From: Actinomycetes bacterium
Lineage (GTDB): Bacteria > Actinomycetota > Acidimicrobiia > Acidimicrobiales > Microtrichaceae
DNA: 64,000 bases
Direction: 5' to 3'
NCBI GenBank assembly: GCA_029782335.1
Contig: JAKOVA010000259.1
Location: 1 to 64,000, forward strand
In this document: in pieces, positions 56,466 through 64,000 of the stretch
Layout: each line of letters begins with the position of its first letter
How positions within the stretch are numbered: position 1 is the first letter of the stretch
Notes under the pieces: generated by a model
The model's database searches: none
Told to the model about the DNA's origin: nothing
What the model saw: only the letters and a program-made list of their open reading frames with translations
Program-made: the position numbers and the translations under genes

Positions 56466-59006
56466 TCACCAGCGGACGATTTCGAGGGGCACCGACCCGG
56501 CTGTGTAGGCGCCACGGAGCGGAGTGATTGCCACGAGTTGGTCGTACCAGCCGACGCCGAGGCGGCCCGGCTGGGAGAACCGCGGCTGCACCCCCGCCGC
56601 GTAACACAGGTAGCGGGTGCCGCCCGCCGTGTCGTTGCAGTCCGCCACGCTGAGGACCAGCGGTGCGCTGAAGGGCCCCTGGGGCGCCGTCGCGAAACGC
56701 AGCGCCATCTGGTTCGTGTAGCCCGGCCAGGGGCTGTAGCCCATGACGTAGAGACCGCTGGTGGCGTCGTGGACGACGTTGACGCCCCCGGGCGGCAGGT
56801 TGGTGACTCCGTCTCGTCCGTCGGGCATGACCACCGGCGCGGCGGAGGACTTCCCCGCAACCCACGCCGAGCCGTTCCAGTACCGGTACGAAGCGGCCAC
56901 CGCCGCGTCGCTCGGGGCGACACGGCTGATCGTGCACGGGCCGTACTCGGTGGGCCAACCCCCCTGTTCGGGGCCGTCACAGGCGTACGCGTAGATCCGA
57001 CCGTCGGTCCCGATGACCGCCGCCTCGGCCTCGTGGAAGTCGCTGAAGAGGCGCTGGTTCAGCACGGTCGCGACGATCGGTTGCCCGTTGCCTCCGGAAC
57101 CCGGTTCGTAGACCCACTCTGCGAGCGCGACGCCGTGGGCCTCGGTTGGTTGCCCGCGGCCCATGCAGATATTCGTGAGGTACACGAGGACGCGGTCGAC
57201 CGGTCCGTCGGCAATGACCACCGCCGAGGTCGGCCACATCGCGCGGGTGTCGGTGGGACGTGTGCAGGTGGGGAACGCGTCTGTCGGTGACGCGAACTGC
57301 ACCGGCTGCCCGCCGACGACGGCGTCGAGGGTCACCCCGGCACTTCCGGGCGGCGCCCAGGCCGCCGTGTTGTTGATGAAGTAGCGGAGCGAACCGTCGC
57401 CGGCGCGTTCCATCGAGTCGCCGAAGAGCCACAACGTCGACCCGTCCCGCAGCATCGCCGTCACCCCGGCGTCACGGTCGATCCGCGTGAGCGGATTCCC
57501 CGGCGGTGGCCCCACGGTCCCACCGGATGCGACCGCACCAGTGGTTGCCACCGAGTAGGTCGATGTCGACACGACGCCACCGCAAGGCAGCACGCGTGTT
57601 CCGACCAGCCCCGCGCCGGCGACCACGTCGGGTGCGGACACGCACACATCGTGAACTCCGTTGGCGAGCCCATCAATGGTGACGTCGAAACCGACCGCAT
57701 CCCCGAATGCCGGGTAGGCGCCCGCGACATCCGGTCGTGACCCGGTTGCGGGCACGCTGTGGGGTGACCCGTCGACGGTGACGACCACTGTGACGGGGGC
57801 GCGCGTGTCGGGATCCGCGAACCAACCTCGTACCCGTACACCACCGGGCACCGGCGAAATGGTGTCGAGGGAACCAACCGGTCGGCTGTCGGCCACGTTC
57901 ACGGTGCGACAGCCGACGATCCGGTCGTTGCCCAGGTGCTGGTTGACGGCAACCGCACAGAAGGTCCGGGTGCCGGCGGCGACACCAGTAATGCGTGCCG
58001 AATAGCCACGCCGCGCGTCGACACCGAGGAACGCGGCGACATCGGGCCGCGGACGATCGGCGACGGTCACCGTGACCGCCGGGTCGCCGACCTGGTCACG
58101 GCTGGCGGTCACGCGGACGTCGATCGAGCCGGCGGTGTCGGGGTCGTCAGCCCACCCTTCGACCACCAGGTCGGCCCCGTCGATCCGCACCGAGTCGAGC
58201 GATCCGCGGGGTTGGGTCACCGGCACATCGACCGTGCGGCAGTCGAGCCGGTGCAGGGCAGCGCCGCCGGCGACCGATGCGGTGACGCAGATCTCGTGTC
58301 GTCCCGGTGCAGCGGGCACCGCCAGGCGGAATCCGTGATCTGCGCCGGCCGCGGGAAACACCGCTGCGAGATCGGGCCGCGACGTCGCTGCCACGGCCGT
58401 CGCCGCGACCGAACCGTCGACGGTGGCCTTCAGTTCGACGGCGTCCGTGGCGGCAGGAAACAGGGCCCAGCCGCTGAGGGTCACCTCATCGGCGGCCAAC
58501 ACCTCCGCGGTATCGATCACCCCGACCGGCGGCGGCCCTGCACTCACCAGGCGGCACCCCAACGGGCGCTGGGGAAGGCGTCCCCCGGCGGCAACGACGC
58601 ACACGAGATGGGGCCCAGGCGACGCCGCGAGTCGCACGTCGAAGCCGTGGAACGGTCCGGAGCGCGGGAAGAACCGCCAGATATCGGGACGCAGGTTCTG
58701 TGCCGGAACGAGTGTCCAGGACCGATCGACGGCGACGGCGACCCCGACGCCGCCACTCCCCAGAGGGTCGAGTGCCCACCCCGCCACCCGTACGGACCCC
58801 GGCGTCCCCTCGACGAGGTCGATCGATCCCTCCAGCCGCGGTCCCCTGCTTGCCGCAGCGGCTGCGTCCGGTGACGTGAGCGCGAGCAGGGCAAACCCGG
58901 CGCCGATCGCCACCACGACCGCGACGATCCAGGCCAGCGACGGCACCCGCCGCTGTGGGCGAGACCGTGGACGCTCGACTCGCGGTTGACGACGAGCGGC
59001 GAGCAC
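56466..59006 (-). CDS. Large membrane-anchored/secreted protein with four ~100-aa beta repeats and a C-terminal DUF4185/beta-propeller-like domain
   Basis: N-terminal TM; repeated G-x-x-D...VxGWAxDPDT...RPDVAxxFP...HGF...CV...GCRxV pattern. Confidence 0.7.
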   Translation of the reverse strand: MLAARRQPRVERPRSRPQRRVPSLAWIVAVVVAIGAGFALLALTSPDAAAAASRGPRLEGSIDLVEGTPGSVRVAGWALDPLGSGGVGVAVAVDRSWTLVPAQNLRPDIWRFFPRSGPFHGFDVRLAASPGPHLVCVVAAGGRLPQRPLGCRLVSAGPPPVGVIDTAEVLAADEVTLSGWALFPAATDAVELKATVDGSVAATAVAATSRPDLAAVFPAAGADHGFRLAVPAAPGRHEICVTASVAGGAALHRLDCRTVDVPVTQPRGSLDSVRIDGADLVVEGWADDPDTAGSIDVRVTASRDQVGDPAVTVTVADRPRPDVAAFLGVDARRGYSARITGVAAGTRTFCAVAVNQHLGNDRIVGCRTVNVADSRPVGSLDTISPVPGGVRVRGWFADPDTRAPVTVVVTVDGSPHSVPATGSRPDVAGAYPAFGDAVGFDVTIDGLANGVHDVCVSAPDVVAGAGLVGTRVLPCGGVVSTSTYSVATTGAVASGGTVGPPPGNPLTRIDRDAGVTAMLRDGSTLWLFGDSMERAGDGSLRYFINNTAAWAPPGSAGVTLDAVVGGQPVQFASPTDAFPTCTRPTDTRAMWPTSAVVIADGPVDRVLVYLTNICMGRGQPTEAHGVALAEWVYEPGSGGNGQPIVATVLNQRLFSDFHEAEAAVIGTDGRIYAYACDGPEQGGWPTEYGPCTISRVAPSDAAVAASYRYWNGSAWVAGKSSAAPVVMPDGRDGVTNLPPGGVNVVHDATSGLYVMGYSPWPGYTNQMALRFATAPQGPFSAPLVLSVADCNDTAGGTRYLCYAAGVQPRFSQPGRLGVGWYDQLVAITPLRGAYTAGSVPLEIVRW

Positions 59007-59012
59007 GCGGGC

Positions 59013-61241
59013 TCAGCCCTGGGTCGTACCGCCGCCGAGCGCGGCGGGGAGCCGGTCACGCCACGCGCTGGTGGCGGCGGCGAGATCGACGTCGAGGAGG
59101 TCTTTGATCTTCAGCGCCGAGCCGCCCGCTTCGCCGATCCTCGCAACGGCCACTCCGGCCGCCTCACAGCGCTCCTCCACCTCGGCGAGGTGTTCTGGAG
59201 CGACGCAGAGCACCGCTCGCCCCGAGCCCTCCCCGAACAGGCCCTGGTGGTCGTGGATCCGCGCCACCGACCATCCCACTCCCGACACGACCGCCATCTC
59301 GGCGAGCGCGAGGCCCAGTCCGCCGCTCGAGACGTCGTGAGCGGCCTGCACCAAGTCGTTGAGGACGAGTGAGCGAAGCACGCCGGCGGTCGCCTGCAAC
59401 GACGCCACGTCGAGCTCGGGAAGTTCGCCGCCGCGCAGCCCCTGACGCCACGCCCACAGCGACCCGGCGAGGGAGGTCGGGCCGTCCCCGAGGACGAGGA
59501 GTCGACCGCCGTCGACCAGTCCGATCCCCGGCGGCCGGCGCACGAGGGTGTCGACCATCCCGAGCACCGCGACCACCGGCGTCGGGTCGATGTCGGCGCC
59601 ACGACTCTCGTTGTACAGGCTGACGTTGCCGCCGACCACGGGGATGCCAAGTGCACGGCAGGCGTCTGCGAGGCCGTCGATCGCCTCGGAGAGCTGCCAC
59701 ATCACCTCGGGATGCTCCGGGTTGCCGAAGTTCAGGCAGTTGACCATCGCGAGGGGTCGAGCTCCGACGGTCGCCAGGTTCATCACCGCTTCGGCCATCA
59801 CCGCGCTCGCGCCGCGCCGGGGGTCGACGGCGCACCAACGGTGATTGCCGTCTGCCGTCAGCGCCAAGCCGCGGCCGGTATCTGCTCCGGTCGCCGGATC
59901 CTTCAGGCGCAAGACGGTCGCGTCCCCACCGGGGCCCACCACGGTATTGAGGAAGAGCTGGGAGTCGTACTGCGACGAGATCCACGTGTTGTCGCACAAC
60001 ATGTCGAGCAACGCCGCGCCGAGATCGTCCGGGGCCAGCTGGGCTGCTGGGTCGTCGGCGCGACGAGCGGCAAGGTCGGCCGGCGGCGCGAGCGGGCGGT
60101 CATAGAGCGGGGCGTCTTCGTGGAGCGACGCAGCGGGCACATCGGCGAAGACCGTCGCGCCGGCGGCGTCGTGGGGGCCGGTGGCGTCGAGGATCCGCAA
60201 CGCTCCCCCTTCGGTGACGGTCCCGATCACCGACGCCCGCACCTCCCATCGCCGACAGATCTCCAGGACCCGGTCGAGGGAGTCGGGTTCGACGATCGCG
60301 AGCATCCGCTCCTGGGACTCCGAGGTCATGACCTCGAAGGGCTCCATGCCCTCCTCGCGGCGGGGCACCGCCCACACGTACACGTCCATGCCGACGCCAC
60401 CGCGGCTCGCCGTCTCACTCGTGGCGCAGGTCAATCCGGCTCCGCCGAGATCCTGGATGCCCACGACGAGGCGGGCGTCGAGCAGCTCGAGGCAGGCCTC
60501 GATGAGCCGCTTCTCTTCGAAGGGGTCGCCCACTTGCACCGACGGCCGCTTCGCGGCGTCGGCTTCAGCGTCGGAGAAGCCCGCCGACGCCAGCACCGAC
60601 ACCCCGCCGATGCCGTCGCGCCCGGTGGTGGAACCCAGCAGCACCGCCAGATTGCCCTCACCGGTCGCCTGACCGAGCACCAGGCGTTCGTGGGGGAGGA
60701 TGCCGAGACAGAACACATTGACGAGCGGATTGTCCTGATAGGTCGAGTCGAAGACGGCTTCGCCGCCGACGGTCGGAACGCCGACGGAGTTCCCGTAGCC
60801 CGACACTCCCGACACGACGCCTTCGGCAATCCAGCGGCTCCGCGGATCATCGAGGGGGCCGAAGCGCAGCGGATCCATCAGCGCGATCGGTCGGGCACCC
60901 ATCGTGAAGATGTCGCGCAGGATCCCGCCGACTCCCGTTGCAGCGCCCTGGTACGGCTCGATCGCGGACGGATGGTTGTGGCTCTCGATCCGCATCGCCA
61001 CGGCGATCCCGTCGCCGACGTCGATCACGCCGGCGTTCTCGCCCGGGCCCACCATGACATCGGGGCCATCGGTCGGGAATCGGCGAAGGTGGATCCGCGA
61101 CGACTTGTAACTGCAGTGTTCCGACCACATCACCGAGTACATCGCCAACTCGAGGTGGTTCGGCCCTCGCCCGAGAATCCGGACAATGTCGTCGAGTTCG
61201 CCGTCGGTCAACCCGAGGCTGCGGTGCAGGGGTTCGGTCAC
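59013..61241 (-). CDS. purL: Phosphoribosylformylglycinamidine synthase subunit PurL
   Basis: MWSEHCSYKSSR, GPGENAGVIDVGDG, RIESHNHPSAIEPYQGAATGVGGI motifs. Confidence 0.97.
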   Translation of the reverse strand: MTEPLHRSLGLTDGELDDIVRILGRGPNHLELAMYSVMWSEHCSYKSSRIHLRRFPTDGPDVMVGPGENAGVIDVGDGIAVAMRIESHNHPSAIEPYQGAATGVGGILRDIFTMGARPIALMDPLRFGPLDDPRSRWIAEGVVSGVSGYGNSVGVPTVGGEAVFDSTYQDNPLVNVFCLGILPHERLVLGQATGEGNLAVLLGSTTGRDGIGGVSVLASAGFSDAEADAAKRPSVQVGDPFEEKRLIEACLELLDARLVVGIQDLGGAGLTCATSETASRGGVGMDVYVWAVPRREEGMEPFEVMTSESQERMLAIVEPDSLDRVLEICRRWEVRASVIGTVTEGGALRILDATGPHDAAGATVFADVPAASLHEDAPLYDRPLAPPADLAARRADDPAAQLAPDDLGAALLDMLCDNTWISSQYDSQLFLNTVVGPGGDATVLRLKDPATGADTGRGLALTADGNHRWCAVDPRRGASAVMAEAVMNLATVGARPLAMVNCLNFGNPEHPEVMWQLSEAIDGLADACRALGIPVVGGNVSLYNESRGADIDPTPVVAVLGMVDTLVRRPPGIGLVDGGRLLVLGDGPTSLAGSLWAWRQGLRGGELPELDVASLQATAGVLRSLVLNDLVQAAHDVSSGGLGLALAEMAVVSGVGWSVARIHDHQGLFGEGSGRAVLCVAPEHLAEVEERCEAAGVAVARIGEAGGSALKIKDLLDVDLAAATSAWRDRLPAALGGGTTQG

Positions 61242-61466
61242 TCCCGAAACCGTAGTGGCGGACGATTCACCCCTCTTACGCGTGCCGTCGCGCTGGGTGT
61301 GGTGCCGAGCCGAGATGCCCGGCGACCGCCGCGGTCACACCGCTGCAGTCCCCCTCATCAGTGAGTAATTGCGTTCAGTCAATTCACACCAATGCACCCC
61401 AGATTCGGCCTGCACACCATGCGGTGGTGCTTGTCCGTGTCGCGTCGATTGTGGTGGGATATTGCG

Positions 61467-61877
61467 ATGCCACCCAAGAAGAAGCATGAATTGTCCCCGG
61501 AGCACAAAGCGGCGATGGCGAGCGGCCGCACCATGGGCCGGAGCGTGAAGGCATATCTCACCGCCTTGGACTCAAACCGTCCCCGTCGTGGGCGCAAGCG
61601 CACGCCCGAATCGATCAACCGTCGGCTGGCAGCGATCCAGGAAACCTTCGATTCAGCCGAACCATTGAAGCGACTTGCCCTCGCCCAAGAACGTATGAAT
61701 CTCGAGGCCGAATTGCAGGCCATGGAGACCACCGTCGACATGTCCGCGCTCGAAGACGCGTTCGTGGCGGTCGCCAAGGAGTACTCGGCCTCGAAGGGCT
61801 TCAGCTACGCAGCGTGGCGTGAGGTCGGCGTCCCTGCCGAGGTGTTGCGCCGCGCCGGGATCAGCCGCTCGTCCTGA
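61467..61877 (+). CDS. Small K/R-rich conserved hypothetical protein
   Basis: MPPKKKHELSPEHKAAMASGRTMGRSVKAYLTALDSNRPRRGRKRTPESINRRL...YSASKGFSYAAWREVGVPAEVLRRAGI; 136 aa. Confidence 0.75.
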   Translation: MPPKKKHELSPEHKAAMASGRTMGRSVKAYLTALDSNRPRRGRKRTPESINRRLAAIQETFDSAEPLKRLALAQERMNLEAELQAMETTVDMSALEDAFVAVAKEYSASKGFSYAAWREVGVPAEVLRRAGISRSS

Positions 61878-61934
61878 TTCCCGGGTCGGTCCGACAGGCA
61901 GGCGAAGTGCCCGTCTTCACCCAATCGACCTGAA

Positions 61935-62606
61935 CTACTGGCGGCTGGCCGCTGCGAGCAACGACAACAGCAGCGGTCGGCCGTCGGTCGAACCCAGCAA
62001 CTCGTGGGAGGCCCGCTCAGGGTGGGGCATCAGGCCAACCACATTGCGACCTTCATTGCACACGCCCGCGATGTCATCGACCGACCCGTTCGGGTTCTCG
62101 ACATATCGCAACACAATCCGATCCGCATCGCGGAGCTCGGCCAGCGTCTCGGTGGAACAGGTGTAGTTCCCTTCGAAATGGTTGATCGGGATCCGCAGCT
62201 CCGCGCCGAGCGTCGCCTCGTTGGTCAGTGCAGAGTTGGTGGACTCGACCCGCAATATCGCGGTATCGCAGCGGAACTTCAGGCCGGCATTCTTCTGGAG
62301 TGCCCCGGGGAGCAGGCCCGCCTCGGTGAGAATCTGGAATCCGTTGCAGATTCCCACAACCGGCCCACCGTCGGCCGCGAACGCCGTGACGGCCTCCATC
62401 ACCGGGCTGAATCGGGCGATCGCGCCTGGTCGGAGATAGTCACCGTGGGCGAACCCGCCGGGGATGATGACCGCGTCGAAGCCCGCCAGGCTGCTCGCCT
62501 CGTGCCAGACGATCTCGGCGTCGCCACCGAGGTGACGAATCGCTTCGACCGCGTCGAACTCGCAGTTGGACCCAGGGAACAACACCACGCCGACGCGTGC
62601 GGTCAT
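61935..62606 (-). CDS. purQ: Phosphoribosylformylglycinamidine synthase subunit PurQ
   Basis: VLFPGSNCEFDAVEAI, GICNGFQILTEAGLLPG, PHPERA motifs. Confidence 0.96.
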   Translation of the reverse strand: MTARVGVVLFPGSNCEFDAVEAIRHLGGDAEIVWHEASSLAGFDAVIIPGGFAHGDYLRPGAIARFSPVMEAVTAFAADGGPVVGICNGFQILTEAGLLPGALQKNAGLKFRCDTAILRVESTNSALTNEATLGAELRIPINHFEGNYTCSTETLAELRDADRIVLRYVENPNGSVDDIAGVCNEGRNVVGLMPHPERASHELLGSTDGRPLLLSLLAAASRQ

Positions 62607-62866
62607 CGCGCGTCCTCGAGGGCCGCCATGCGGATCTCGGAATCCTCAATGACGGGGTTCGTCAGGAACCGACGACAAAGGTCTTCGACCTCGGCGCGTG
62701 CCGTCGCTTCGTCGGGGGCGTCGATCTCGAAACGGATCGACTTGCCGACCCGAACACCCGACACGCCCGGGAAACCGAGCGTCGGAAGGGATCGCTCGAT
62801 CGTGGAGCCCTGGGGATCAGCGACACCGGCTCGCAGCGACACCTCGACGGTCACATCGAAAATCAT
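62603..62866 (-). CDS. purS: Phosphoribosylformylglycinamidine synthase subunit PurS
   Basis: DPQGSTIERSLPTLGFPGVSGVRVGKSIRFEIDA; overlap with purQ. Confidence 0.93.
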   Translation of the reverse strand: MIFDVTVEVSLRAGVADPQGSTIERSLPTLGFPGVSGVRVGKSIRFEIDAPDEATARAEVEDLCRRFLTNPVIEDSEIRMAALEDAR

Positions 62867-62923
62867 GAACTCATGCTCCCACATCACGATGACGGCGCTG
62901 AACGCCGCCGGACTTCACGCGGC

Positions 62924-63808
62924 TCAGCCTCCCGGCCAGTCGGCGAAGCGGCGGCCCGTGACCCGTTCGTACGCCGTGACATAGCGCGTCGAGGTTGCAT
63001 CGACGACCTCTGCCGGCAGCGGCGGGGGTGGCGGTTGCTTGTTCCAGTCGAGACTGTCGAGGTAATCCCGGACCGGTTGCTTGTCGAAGCTGGGCGGCGT
63101 CGCACCCGGCGTCCATTCATCAGCGGGCCAGAACCGCGATGAGTCCGGCGTCAGCACCTCGTCGGCAAGCACGAGTTCACCCTCGATGAAACCCAACTCG
63201 AACTTCGTGTCCGCGACGATGATGCCCCGTTGCGCGGCAAGCTCGGCCCCGCGTTCGTAGACCGCCAGGCTGATCTCACGGGCGAGCGACGCAACCTCCC
63301 GGCCGATCAGCACGGCGGCCTGCTCGAAGGAGATGTTCTGATCGTGTCCGGACTCGGCCTTGGTCGACGGCGTGAAGATCGGCTCCGGCAGCTTCGACGC
63401 CTCGACGAGACCCTCCGGCATCGGCATGCCGTGAACCGTGCCGTGCTCGCGATATTCCTTCCACGCGGAGCCCGACAGGTAACCGCGGACGATGCACTCG
63501 ATCGGCAGCATCGACGCCCGACGACACAGCATGATCCTGCCCGTCGCCGCCGCGGGAAGCCCCTCCATCTCGGTTGCGATCAGGTGGGAACCGACAATGT
63601 CGGCCATCTCGCCGAACCAGAACGCGGAGGTTGCGGTGAGGACCCGTCCCTTGTTGGGGATCGGTTCGGCCATGATCACGTCGAAGGCCGACAAGCGATC
63701 CGACGCCACCAGCAGCAGGCGATCCTCGCCGGCGTCGTAGATGTCGCGGACCTTGCCCGAATACAGGTGTGGGAGATCGATTCGGAGGTCTGAGGCGGAG
63801 TTGGTCAC
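62924..63808 (-). CDS. purC: Phosphoribosylaminoimidazole-succinocarboxamide synthase
   Basis: YSGKVRDIYDAGEDRLLLVASDRLSAFDVIM, GYLSGSAWKEY, DTKFELGF, DEVLTPDSSRFWPAD motifs; GTG start. Confidence 0.96.
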   Translation of the reverse strand: MTNSASDLRIDLPHLYSGKVRDIYDAGEDRLLLVASDRLSAFDVIMAEPIPNKGRVLTATSAFWFGEMADIVGSHLIATEMEGLPAAATGRIMLCRRASMLPIECIVRGYLSGSAWKEYREHGTVHGMPMPEGLVEASKLPEPIFTPSTKAESGHDQNISFEQAAVLIGREVASLAREISLAVYERGAELAAQRGIIVADTKFELGFIEGELVLADEVLTPDSSRFWPADEWTPGATPPSFDKQPVRDYLDSLDWNKQPPPPPLPAEVVDATSTRYVTAYERVTGRRFADWPGG

Positions 63809-64000
63809 AGGATCGGCGCCGGGTCGTAGGAGGCGGCATCGGGATAGCGCGCCGCCACCTTCCCGATGTCGTCGATGATCCGCTGGGTCTGACGGCCGGC
63901 ATGGCCGGCGAACGTCAACGGCTCGTCGAGGAGCGCGTCGAGCGCCGCGCGGCTCAGGCCGAGTCGCTCGTCTGCTGCGAGGCGATCGAGCAGATCGTTC
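63805..64000 (-). CDS. purB: Adenylosuccinate lyase C-terminus (gene continues beyond window)
   Basis: Reads NDLLDRLAADERLGLSRAALDALLDEPLTFAGHAGRQTQRIIDDIGKVAARYPDAASYDPAPIL-stop; GTGA overlap with purC. Confidence 0.8.
   Translation of the reverse strand, partial: NDLLDRLAADERLGLSRAALDALLDEPLTFAGHAGRQTQRIIDDIGKVAARYPDAASYDPAPIL

Overview
This 64 kb window is high-GC actinobacterial chromosome, probably Acidimicrobiia/Ilumatobacter-like (inferred from gene style only). Most of it is housekeeping and respiratory DNA: a branched-chain amino acid ABC transporter, a nucleotide-sugar/glycosyltransferase operon, korAB, ung, dut, orn, serS, pdxH, a caa3-type cytochrome oxidase operon with ctaA/ctaB/ctaG, clpS, malic enzyme, pyrE, and a pur cluster (purB-C-S-Q-L-F-M). 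Four tRNAs were recognised (Lys-TTT, Glu-TTC, Asp-GTC, Phe-GAA). No CRISPR array, rRNA or transposase was seen. The points most worth following up are: (1) a full-length heme-copper oxidase subunit I paralogue (42042-43583, -) that keeps the fold signatures but has lost all six metal-ligand histidines and the cross-link tyrosine, encoded with a second subunit III-like protein and an unknown membrane protein directly upstream of the intact caa3 genes; (2) a WhiB7-like gene with an AT-hook, preceded by a 61-codon uORF, a strong intrinsic terminator and a complementary antiterminator arm inside the uORF, which looks like ribosome-mediated attenuation; (3) a single-polypeptide LivH-LivM-LivF-LivG fusion; (4) an aquaporin gene that appears to have lost its first two helices through an internal deletion; (5) tandem 17-bp-arm palindromic elements near tRNA-Asp/tRNA-Phe; (6) an Rrf2/truncated-globin/ferredoxin/35-aa membrane peptide module with overlapping divergent promoters; and (7) an LCIB-like carbonic anhydrase candidate. 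All calls come from reading the supplied sequence and translations; no database search was run.
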